Positions 54,485 to 61,281 of a DNA stretch of 64,000 nucleotides are shown one piece after another. Within the stretch, counting starts at the first letter, position 1. The number at the start of each line of letters is the position of its first letter. Origin of the DNA: an uncultured Bacteroidia bacterium. GTDB lineage: Bacteria; Bacteroidota; Bacteroidia; Bacteroidales; UBA932. Location of the stretch: NCBI GenBank assembly GCA_902774155.1, contig CACYHF010000021.1, forward strand, positions 1 through 64,000, written 5' to 3'. Under the pieces are notes generated by a model that worked only from the letters and a program-made list of their open reading frames with translations, did not search any database and was not told where the DNA came from. The translations under genes were made by a program, and so were the position numbers.

Positions 54485-54537
54485 CAGAAAGATATTGCTA
54501 ATACTACATAATCTGATAGCGTTATAATCATAATATT

Positions 54538-55608
54538 ATGAAGTGTAAATACTGTGGCAAGAGTGCTGGATTGTTCAGTTTTGAACATAAAGAGTGCAAA
54601 GAAGCACACGATAATTCTATGGAGGAACTCAGAAGACAAATTAACAACTCATTGAGGGGGAGGCCCAATTATGCTGAGATTTATAGCCATGCCTCGACCA
54701 CTATGAACGCTGGTCATATTAAGCCTGATGAATTCGATGACATTTTCTACACCGTTGTGATGTCTGAAATGTTGAAATCACAAGAGCCTTACAGTCTTTT
54801 AACCTTTGTGTCGACATTACCAACGCCACTACTTAATAAATTCAAAAAAGCGTACTCATTCATCTCAATTAGAGATAAAGTAGTATGCTCTAAAATAGGT
54901 GATGCGTTCAAAGCATCTGACATAGATAAAGACATCTACTCTGAAATTAGAGGGATAGCAGAATCTACAGGTTTTACGAAACTAAACGAATTAATTGTTA
55001 ACGAAATTGACCGTAGGGTTGATACTTATTTGGAAGATGGAATAATAGAACCCCAAGAGGAAGAATCCCTAAAGAATTTCATTGAATGTACGGGGATCTC
55101 TGTTGAGGAGATTAGTAAAAGCCCGGCTTATGAGCATTACATCCAGTCATTGGTACTCCGGGATATTCAAGAAGGTAAAATGCCTAGCAGAGTAGCCATC
55201 GCTTCGTTGCCTATTTTATTGGCAAAAAAGGAGTATCCTATTTGGGCCTATACCAATGTTAAAGGCTATGAGCGAAAAACGGGCAAGGAGTATGTCGGAG
55301 GTAGTAGAGGAGTGGGCGTGCGGCTATGCAAAGGTGTTTATTATCGCACCGGAGCCTCCAAAGGCCACTCTGTAGATTACCAGTATACTCAACCGTTAGG
55401 TTCAGGCACCTTGATTATCACAAATAAGGCTTTATACTTTGTAAACCAAGTTAACACAGTTAAGGTTCTTATTTCAAAAATCGTCTCTGTTGAACCTTTC
55501 TCTGATGGAATTGGAATCGTAAAAGATGGCGCTCGCCCTCGTCCGATATATTATGAAGGCTTCGATTCTTGGTTCATGATGAATCTTTTGCCGTTATTAA
55601 CAGACTAG
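54538..55608 (+). CDS. Unknown protein: zinc ribbon, helical middle, PH-like C-terminus
   Basis: A 356-residue protein of markedly more AT-rich codon use than its neighbours. It begins with a small zinc-binding module, CKYCGKSAGLFSFEHKECKE (Cys2...Cys/His). The helical middle contains DGIIEPQEEESLKNFIECTGIS, reminiscent of TerB-like stress domains. The C-terminal part (about 235-356) has a beta-rich pattern, SRGVGVRLCKGVYYRTGAS then GTLIITNKALYFVN and IYYEGFDSWFMMNLL, resembling bacterial PH-like domains. There is no signal peptide. It is probably horizontally acquired; function unknown. Confidence 0.7.
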   Translation: MKCKYCGKSAGLFSFEHKECKEAHDNSMEELRRQINNSLRGRPNYAEIYSHASTTMNAGHIKPDEFDDIFYTVVMSEMLKSQEPYSLLTFVSTLPTPLLNKFKKAYSFISIRDKVVCSKIGDAFKASDIDKDIYSEIRGIAESTGFTKLNELIVNEIDRRVDTYLEDGIIEPQEEESLKNFIECTGISVEEISKSPAYEHYIQSLVLRDIQEGKMPSRVAIASLPILLAKKEYPIWAYTNVKGYERKTGKEYVGGSRGVGVRLCKGVYYRTGASKGHSVDYQYTQPLGSGTLIITNKALYFVNQVNTVKVLISKIVSVEPFSDGIGIVKDGARPRPIYYEGFDSWFMMNLLPLLTD

Positions 55609-55625
55609 TTTAATACAATAACTAT

Positions 55626-55664
55626 AAGGTGATACATTCCGCAAAAGTGTATCACCTTGTTTTT
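55626..55664 (+). terminator. Rho-independent terminator after the island gene
   Basis: AAGGTGATACA (55626-55636), 11-base loop, TGTATCACCTT (55648-55658), then GTTTTT. Confidence 0.85.
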
Positions 55665-55702
55665 AAACTTAAGTTGAAACGGTTGAGGTTTTGACACACA
55701 GA

Positions 55703-56551
55703 TTATTGGATTTCAGGGGTGTTTGTACCGGTGTCCAGAGCGGGTTTATCCTTGGCGTTTAGGGAAGAGATTACTGTGCCACCCACACGTTTTTCAATGT
55801 TTTCACGGGCATCGCCTGCAATGATGCCTCCCTCCTTTGCTATCTGCTTGCTTTCCGAGAAGGTCTCTGGTTGACGAGCCTGGGATATGGCCTTGGTGGA
55901 GACCTCGGCCAGCATGTTCAGGACCAGTTCTATGTCGGTCATATTGTCCCGGAGGTTTTCCTTTTTCAGCCCCTTTAAGTCTTTGTATTCCCGGACGGTC
56001 AAGCCGCTCCATGCCACGGTCATTTCGTTTGTGAGAATGGCATACTCTTTTTCCTTCTGGATGCCGCGAGCCTTCCATTCATCGGTCAGTTCTTTCCGCA
56101 TCCGGATGGACTGAAGGCGCTGGTTGATCCATCCCTCTGAATAACCCTTTGCCCTATAATATTCGGCACCACGAAGTATGGCTAACTCAGGATCCTGAAT
56201 CTCATCGATACGCTCGCTGGCGACCTTGGCAATCCACTGTTTGAAGGGTTCGGCCTTGGGAGATGGAATGGACTGGATAAGGCGGAAAAGTTGCTGCTGA
56301 TCTGCGACATCGGTCTTTCGCATCTTGCCATCGGCAGCGCGCATTTTGAAAGCGTGACAATTTGTCACGGTTTCATTCCCCTCCTTACGCAGCCTCTCTT
56401 TTAGCTTCCTCCAATATGCCGCCGCATCAACACTGTCAGTCAATGCTGCACATACATCCACAATCGAGAAATACCATTTCTCCTCTTCCTGATTCCAGGC
56501 TGTCCTGATTCTCTTTTCTCCGAATAACTGGAGCGCTTCTTTATTTCCCAT
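55703..56551 (-). CDS. dinD: DNA-damage-inducible protein D / Bro-N family
   Basis: A 282-residue protein of the DinD/Bro-N family. The N-terminal Bro domain (about 5-105) has IRTAWNQEEEKWYFSIVDVCAALTDS and AYWRKLKERLRKEGNE. The C-terminal part includes RAKGYSEGWINQRLQSIRMRKELTDEW and VAWSGLTVREYKDLKG, typical of DinD. Such proteins occur on phages, plasmids and islands; E. coli DinD affects RecA. It is convergent with the AT-rich gene and within the repeat-bounded island. Confidence 0.85.
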   Translation of the reverse strand: MGNKEALQLFGEKRIRTAWNQEEEKWYFSIVDVCAALTDSVDAAAYWRKLKERLRKEGNETVTNCHAFKMRAADGKMRKTDVADQQQLFRLIQSIPSPKAEPFKQWIAKVASERIDEIQDPELAILRGAEYYRAKGYSEGWINQRLQSIRMRKELTDEWKARGIQKEKEYAILTNEMTVAWSGLTVREYKDLKGLKKENLRDNMTDIELVLNMLAEVSTKAISQARQPETFSESKQIAKEGGIIAGDARENIEKRVGGTVISSLNAKDKPALDTGTNTPEIQ

Positions 56552-56773
56552 AACTCACTTCAATTTCTACGAAGATAGCCATTCTTTACTGTAGAAACAA
56601 GAATTAGAATCCATATTTCTTTTTAATAGCCTATCGTCTGTATACCAAACAAATAGACCGCCTCAAAGACCTCAAAAATGGTTCGATAATTGTCCCATTG
56701 CCCGCACGAAACTCTGGCGCTCCTTTCAGGGGCGCCTTCGTCACGCCCGGCTGCGCCCGGGCATCTCGTGCGA

Positions 56774-56799
56774 GTGAAGGGACTCCGTCGGTCCACGTT
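56774..56799 (+). repeat. Right near-direct repeat of the accessory island
   Basis: GTGAAGGGACTCCGTC, then GGTC, then CACGTT. Same orientation as 54162-54187. It lies where the truncated copy of an outer-membrane protein gene stops matching its intact relative. Confidence 0.75.
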
Positions 56800-56831
56800 G
56801 GCAGAGTATTGTGATAATCAATCGTTTCATA
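56800..56831 (-). pseudogene. Truncated start of an outer-membrane protein gene
   Basis: On the minus strand, ATGAAACGATTGATTATCAC is the same as the start of the intact gene at 62497. About 30 bases match, then homology ends at the island repeat. It overlaps the DUF4491 stop, so this operon once continued into a barrel-protein gene. Confidence 0.7.
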
Positions 56832-57153
56832 ACTTACCCTCCATTTCTTTACGACGCGTTTGGTAATATTCGTGCCTATTGGGATTCTCCGGAAACCAGC
56901 CACGCAGTACTCGTTTTTCCTGGAGGAACATTTCACCGATACCCCATAGGCAGCAGAAAGCGAAACCGCCGATGATGATTGACAATATATCATTCTTAAC
57001 GAAGAGAGATAACACGCAGAATGTCAGGCCGGCCACCAGCCAGATCCACCAGCTCTGCTTGCCCCAGTGATATTCCATCTTGATGACAAGCGGGTGGCAG
57101 ATGCCGATACTCAGGAATACGGCGGCGCCTATGATGATTCCGTTGAAATTCAT
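56827..57153 (-). CDS. DUF4491 family membrane protein
   Basis: A 108-residue protein with three predicted helices and the family end pattern EMFLQEKRVLRGWFPENPNRHE. DUF4491 proteins are small inner-membrane proteins of unknown role in gut Bacteroidetes and Firmicutes. It overlaps the upstream membrane-protein gene by ATGA and is part of the AraC operon. A fragment of a close relative is found at 62372-62500. Confidence 0.85.
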   Translation of the reverse strand: MNFNGIIIGAAVFLSIGICHPLVIKMEYHWGKQSWWIWLVAGLTFCVLSLFVKNDILSIIIGGFAFCCLWGIGEMFLQEKRVLRGWFPENPNRHEYYQTRRKEMEGKL

Positions 57154-57551
57154 ATTTGTTTTCGGTTTGAGATGAAACGGCAGGCCGCGAACACGAGCAT
57201 CGGACCGAGACCGGAATAGAAAGAAGCGGTGAATTCGGCCGGAATGCCATCAATGAATTTGAGGGCAATGCCGAGGCACGACATGCATACAATCAGAATC
57301 CAGCCCCGGAGCGGGAAAGCCTGCCAAAAGGTCGTTTTTTGCGGCTGGGTCGCGATGCGTGTCGAATACCTGTCCACAATCTTCCGGAACATCAGGAAGA
57401 AACTCACCATGACGAAGATTGTGATGAGCAGTAGCCACCATAGCTTCCGCGATGGCATCGTCAGATATGCACTTATTCCCTTGATTGTAATGATAACACC
57501 GGGAATACCCCAGAGGGCAGCAGCAATATAATAGAGACAGTTCCTGTTCAT
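57150..57551 (-). CDS. Four-helix membrane protein of unknown function
   Basis: A 133-residue protein with about four transmembrane segments (LYYIAAALWGIPGVIITIKG, LWWLLLITIFVMVSFFLM, GWILIVCMSCLGIALKF, GLGPMLVFAACRF). No family is recognised with certainty. The downstream DUF4491 overlap suggests a joint membrane complex. The ATG at 57551 is preferred over one 21 bases upstream because it starts directly at the helix. Confidence 0.7.
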   Translation of the reverse strand: MNRNCLYYIAAALWGIPGVIITIKGISAYLTMPSRKLWWLLLITIFVMVSFFLMFRKIVDRYSTRIATQPQKTTFWQAFPLRGWILIVCMSCLGIALKFIDGIPAEFTASFYSGLGPMLVFAACRFISNRKQI

Positions 57552-57624
57552 ACCGAGCTTTTCACCCTGCAAAGTTCGGTATAAGAGTCGGGATATTTTA
57601 GGCTGGGATGGGAAGGAATTAGGA

Positions 57625-58425
57625 TTATCCTTGCATATTCTTTCGGAAAGCAGATGGCGTCAGGCCGGTTTCTTTCTTGAACAGGCGCGAAAAATAGGAC
57701 TGATCTTCTATGCCCACAGTGGCAGCGATGTCGATGACCGGCTCCCTGGTTTCAGTCAGCAGGCGTTTGGCCCGCTGGATGCGGACGATATCAATCCAGG
57801 CGCCCACGCTACGCCCCGTAGCTTTCTTTACCAAGCGGCTCAGGTAGTTCTCGCTGATTCCTATTTCAGATGCATAGGATGCGATGGTTCCCGGCATCTG
57901 CTTAGGATTGAAAACCGACTCCAGAAACTGGCTCACAGCTGCCGGAAATGCGGCTTCCTGTACAGGTTTGATGCGCGACAGAAGAAGGTCCAGGCCTTTC
58001 TCGACGAACGCCCGGTCGCCTTTCTCAAAAGATGTAGCCAGCATATTGAAGAGTTCGCCTATAAAGGCTCCCTCATCAAACCAGAAACCCTGGTGAAGCG
58101 GCTCGGAGAGAAATCTAAGAGGCTTTGTATCGGACAGGATGGACGGAGCAAAACCACCCGTGTAACCCACGGCATTCCGGTAGAAGCGGATAGCGAATGG
58201 GCTTTGCTGCGGTATTAGCAGAATCTGCCCCGGTTGACAGAGAAAGGGCGTTCCGTCAACTTCTACGAGAACTTCTCCCGATGTTACATAGATGAAGCCG
58301 ATGAGCGGAAGACGCGCCTCGGGTGCTTCGGCGGGTTTGACATAACCCGAAGTATCCATCCTGCGAATGAAGAAGGATGTAGATGAGTAATCCGCTTCCG
58401 GACTCCAGTGAGCTTTCGGGTGCAT
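57625..58425 (-). CDS. AraC family transcriptional regulator
   Basis: A 266-residue AraC protein with a cupin-like sensor (VEVDGTPFLCQPGQILLIPQQSPF) and a C-terminal DNA-binding region (IASYASEIGISENYLSRLVKKAT; IDIAATVGIEDQSYFSRLFKKETGLTPSAFRK). It is 18 bp after the chimeric gene and 73 bp before the membrane-protein genes it probably controls. Parts of a second copy of this gene survive at 62254-62290. Confidence 0.9.
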   Translation of the reverse strand: MHPKAHWSPEADYSSTSFFIRRMDTSGYVKPAEAPEARLPLIGFIYVTSGEVLVEVDGTPFLCQPGQILLIPQQSPFAIRFYRNAVGYTGGFAPSILSDTKPLRFLSEPLHQGFWFDEGAFIGELFNMLATSFEKGDRAFVEKGLDLLLSRIKPVQEAAFPAAVSQFLESVFNPKQMPGTIASYASEIGISENYLSRLVKKATGRSVGAWIDIVRIQRAKRLLTETREPVIDIAATVGIEDQSYFSRLFKKETGLTPSAFRKNMQG

Positions 58426-58443
58426 TTGAGCGGGAGACGACTT

Positions 58444-59007
58444 TTACAACAAGGCCTCGATTTCGGGCACTATCTGCTCCGGAGTAACGACAGGTTCAAA
58501 ACGCGCCACGACGCGCCCCTTGCGGTCAATGAGGAACTTGGTGAAATTCCACTTGAACACCTCATTGGCATTTTCGCCGTTCACGTCGGACTTAGCCTTC
58601 AAGGGGAAGGTGACGCCGTGATTGAGGCGGCAGAACTCTTCGATTTCCGCATTGGTCCCGGGCTCCTGGTGGCTCTGGAAGAAATCCGTCTTGACCACGA
58701 AGCTGAAGAATTTCTCCCTGGTTTGCATCTGCAGAACCGGCGCATTGTCGTTCCGGAAATGGTAGTATGTCCGCTGCCAAAGGTCTGTGTGAGGAGCAGT
58801 GGTAATGGAGATGACTCCATCTTTGGTCTCGCAGGCAGCAGGCTCTCTGGTCCACTGCATCTGGCCAAGGTCAATTTGTCCGCCGTTACCGAGCGCCTCG
58901 GCCACACTGTCGGTGAATCCAGCATCAGACGCTTTCTGTGACGGATTTCCACAAGCGACTGCGAGCAGGCAAACACCAAGGCGAATGGATTTAGTGATGT
59001 TGGTCAT
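58444..59007 (-). pseudogene. Chimeric lipoprotein: DUF1349 fragment joined to glutathione-peroxidase C-terminus
   Basis: An intact 187-residue frame starting with a lipoprotein signal (GVCLLAVAC). Residues about 40-108 match the DUF1349 concanavalin-like family (MQWTREPAAC...TDLWQRTYYHFRNDNAP). From about residue 111 it switches to the C-terminal part of glutathione peroxidase (QEPGTNAEIEEFCRLNHGVTF; WNFTKFLIDRKGRVVARFEP). The peroxidase cysteine region is absent, and about 30 residues normally between ENANEVF and WNFTKF are also gone. It is likely a deletion product and inactive as a peroxidase. Confidence 0.75.
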
Positions 59008-59042
59008 ATGGTTGATTGTTACTGTTATTCGACTTATAGAGA

Positions 59043-59074
59043 CAAACATACTCATTTTGCGCCACATTATCAAA
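59043..59074 (-). promoter_or_regulatory. Promoter of the chimeric-gene/AraC operon
   Basis: On the minus strand TTTG (59071-59074), 20 bp, TATGTTTG (59043-59050), 35 bp before ATG 59007. Confidence 0.65.
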
Positions 59075-59111
59075 ACTGGGATTCCCTACGCCCAATTTTG
59101 GGGCGACATTT

Positions 59112-59142
59112 TTGAGCGACACGGCTTGGAAGTGTCGCTCAA
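59112..59142. promoter_or_regulatory. Inverted repeat over the Fic promoter
   Basis: TTGAGCGACAC (59112-59122), nine-base centre, GTGTCGCTCAA (59132-59142). It covers the -33 element of the Fic gene and is a candidate operator for the helix-turn-helix of Fic itself. Confidence 0.65.
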
Positions 59143-59156
59143 AGTTTGTAGTTTTG
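59126..59156 (+). promoter_or_regulatory. Fic gene promoter
   Basis: TTG (59126-59128), 20 bp, TAGTTTTG (59149-59156), 22 bp before ATG 59179. Confidence 0.6.
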
Positions 59157-59178
59157 CTGGAAATAAGATAGTAATATT

Positions 59179-60171
59179 ATGGACAATCACCAATATATCA
59201 ACCAGCAGGAGCCCGAGAAAAGCAGGAGGTACATCACCTGGCAGGCGGCAAAGGGGTTGCAGGATGTAGATGGGCTTAAGACTTCGGACTATCTGGACAA
59301 GGTTGCGGCTGACAACATTGAGGGGAAGATATCGGCCTATGAGGCCAAGGACCTTATTGACACCTACTACGATGTCAAGGAGGACCGGGAGAAGGATTCG
59401 CTATATGAAGAGGCCGATAAGGTGGCGGCCAGGATAAACATCCTGATCGGCGAAATCGGCTTTTCGCTATCATCGGAAGAGCTGAAATCCATTCACAAAC
59501 GCCTTTTCGAAGGTGTATTTGAACACGCCGGGGCATACAGAGAAAACAACATCCTCAAGCACGAATGGGTTCTCGACGGTGATACTGTCACTTATGGCAA
59601 CGCATACAATCTGGAAGACAGTGTCAATAACCTGCTCCGCGCAGAAAAACTCACGCCATTCAGAAGTCTTGACGAAAATGAGACCGTATGGCATATCTCA
59701 AAGTTTGTTTCTGAACTCTGGAGGATCCATCCCTTTGCAGAGGGCAATACCAGGACAACGGCCGTTTTTGCAATAAAGTACTTACGGATGTTGGGCTTCG
59801 ATGTGGACAATTCCATCTTTGAAGCACATTCCCGCTTCTTTAGAGATGCCCTCGTCAGAGCCAATTATACCAATATAAGAAAAGGCATATACGAAGACAG
59901 GGATCCGCTGGATGACTTCTTTTCAGACCTTATGATTGGAACACAGCATGAGTTCCATAGCCGATATCTGCACATATATGCCGATAAAGCCAAACTGGAG
60001 ACTAAAGATATTGACACCAGCATAATGGAAATGGTAAAGAATAATCGGCACATAACCCGTCAGGCGATTGCCGATACCCTTGGCGTCAGTGTCAAAACCG
60101 TTGAACGTCACCTCAAGAATCTTCCGATTCATTTCTCCGGCCCGGCAAAGACCGGGGAGTGGGTAATGTAG
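59179..60171 (+). CDS. Fic family protein with fused N-terminal antitoxin-like and C-terminal HTH domains
   Basis: A 330-residue Fic protein. The N-terminus (about 15-65) has a helical region, TWQAAKGLQDVDGLKTSDYL and GKISAYEAKDLIDTYY, resembling VbhA-type antitoxin domains. The Fic core has HPFAEGNTR (about 184-192). The C-terminus ends in a helix-turn-helix, ITRQAIADTLGVSVKTVERHLKN. Fic enzymes usually transfer AMP to target proteins. Here the motif has T instead of G and no second arginine. It is flanked on both sides by gene remnants. Confidence 0.85.
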   Translation: MDNHQYINQQEPEKSRRYITWQAAKGLQDVDGLKTSDYLDKVAADNIEGKISAYEAKDLIDTYYDVKEDREKDSLYEEADKVAARINILIGEIGFSLSSEELKSIHKRLFEGVFEHAGAYRENNILKHEWVLDGDTVTYGNAYNLEDSVNNLLRAEKLTPFRSLDENETVWHISKFVSELWRIHPFAEGNTRTTAVFAIKYLRMLGFDVDNSIFEAHSRFFRDALVRANYTNIRKGIYEDRDPLDDFFSDLMIGTQHEFHSRYLHIYADKAKLETKDIDTSIMEMVKNNRHITRQAIADTLGVSVKTVERHLKNLPIHFSGPAKTGEWVM

Positions 60172-60373
60172 CTATGTAAAAGTTATTGTCACAGATGAGG
60201 CCGAAGAGGATGCCATCGCAGTATATGCAATAGTCCCCCATCATCTTTTTCACTGCAATCTCCCCGGCACCGGAGCACTGGTCGATTACTTCGCAATCAG
60301 GGAATAGCGGTTTGTAGTGCCCGCTTTCCATTGCACTACCGCCTTTCCCATGAATGTATAATACTACGTTCAT
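60172..60373 (-). pseudogene. Remnant chimera: alpha/beta-hydrolase start joined to TfoX N-domain fragment
   Basis: On the minus strand the frame begins MNVVLYIHGKGGSAMESGHY, the start of a small alpha/beta-hydrolase. After about 30 residues it becomes VIDQCSGAGEIAVKKMMGDY then CDGILFGLICDNNFYI, the core of a TfoX N-terminal domain. TfoX homology stops where the convergent Fic gene ends. Both parents are truncated. Confidence 0.7.
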
Positions 60374-61104
60374 TATTCTATCACAAAACTGCGGGGATAG
60401 AAGTCGCTGTAGAAGCGGCCGTCGGTGGCGGTGAACTTGAGCACACAGTAGTTCGGGTCGGTGACGCCGCCGGGATAGTACTGAACGTCGCCTTTTCGCC
60501 AGATCATCTCTTTCGAAGCGGCGTCTGTCAGCACTTCCATCGTGCCGCGCAACATCATGCCCTTGAAGCCTTTGGTGTCGCAGAAATAGATGCTGGCCTT
60601 GGGGTTAGCCTTGTATTGAGCCACACGTATTGAGAATGTGTTGGTTGTAAAGTAGAAGGTTTTGATTCCTTCGCGTTTGCGTGGCTTCAGCATGGCCTTG
60701 GTCCAAGGAAAACCTTCTTGGTCTACTGACGAGATGTAAGCAATGGGCAGTTTGTCGGCCATTGTGCCGATGAGTTCCTTCATCCCGGCCAAAGCGGGGT
60801 TTGCATTCATCGCTTCATCGCTATTCACATCCAGCGTTTGGCGCCAACGCTTAAGCTGGGGAAAGTACGATTTCATCATGCCGATGTATTCCTCTTTCGT
60901 GATGGGCTGCGGCAGCCCTTTGTTCACTTCTTCCACAAACTGGGCGCAGTGCTCGATCATCTCCTCCATCGTGCATTCCTGCAGGAACTTGCCGTCCTTG
61001 TAGCAGTACATGCAGTAATCTTCGTTCTTGCTTCCATCGGCATTGGTACCGAGGATTTCCTCAGTGAGCGGCATTCCGCAGCTCTGGCAAAATTTCTGTT
61101 CCAT
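60373..61104 (-). CDS. Zinc-ribbon protein fused to a pyridoxamine-5'-phosphate-oxidase-like domain
   Basis: A 243-residue two-domain protein. Residues 1-85 are a putative zinc ribbon with CQSCGMPL, GTNADGSKNEDYCMYCYKDG and CTMEEMIEHC, as in the zinc-ribbon family PF12674. Residues about 100-243 are a flavin-binding PPOX-like split barrel (DKLPIAYISSVDQEGFPWTKA, YFTTNTFSIRVAQYKANPKA, YYPGGVTDPNYCVLKF), as in general stress protein 26. ATG 61104 is preferred over 61128, which is only 14 bp from the -7 element. Substrate unknown. Confidence 0.85.
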   Translation of the reverse strand: MEQKFCQSCGMPLTEEILGTNADGSKNEDYCMYCYKDGKFLQECTMEEMIEHCAQFVEEVNKGLPQPITKEEYIGMMKSYFPQLKRWRQTLDVNSDEAMNANPALAGMKELIGTMADKLPIAYISSVDQEGFPWTKAMLKPRKREGIKTFYFTTNTFSIRVAQYKANPKASIYFCDTKGFKGMMLRGTMEVLTDAASKEMIWRKGDVQYYPGGVTDPNYCVLKFTATDGRFYSDFYPRSFVIE

Positions 61105-61141
61105 AGCGTGTGTTTTAGTTTTGTCCATATAATTTCGCTTA

Positions 61142-61149
61142 CAAAGTTA
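61142..61149 (-). promoter_or_regulatory. -7 element for the zinc-ribbon/PPOX gene
   Basis: On the minus strand TAACTTTG, 38 bp before ATG 61104. Confidence 0.55.
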
Positions 61150-61223
61150 GTGTATCTTGCGTTCCGAAATAAATATCAATATGGACAATTATGTGGACAA
61201 ATTCCTATTATTCCCGAAATCTG

Positions 61224-61255
61224 ATTGGACAATCCCGCTCCTTTGCGTAATTTTG
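61224..61255 (+). promoter_or_regulatory. Promoter of the TetR-like gene
   Basis: ATTG (61224-61227), 20 bp, TAATTTTG (61248-61255), 27 bp before ATG 61282. Confidence 0.6.
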
Positions 61256-61281
61256 TGCCGTACTTTTACGGAACATCGATT

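Larger units (their letters stand above)
54152..54537. other. Non-coding stretch between tRNA-Leu and the AT-rich island gene
   Basis: No gene is evident in about 385 bp. It holds one copy of a 26-bp near-direct repeat (54162-54187), two GC-rich hairpins (CCCCTTCCC-TCG-GGGAAGGGG at 54202-54222; GGCGGC-AGAA-GCCGCC at 54225-54240), a drop in GC after about 54260, and a TATCTTTG -7 element at 54477-54484 for the next gene. Confidence 0.7.

Noticed and set aside
56552-56826. Minus-strand frame with FLRSLRRSICLVYRR at its end
   Set aside because: It overlaps DUF4491 in another frame and spans the island boundary and hairpins; no conserved protein is recognised. Treated as non-coding.
59112-59142. 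Terminator hairpin
   Set aside because: It lies upstream of Fic over its promoter, has no T tract, and no gene ends there.
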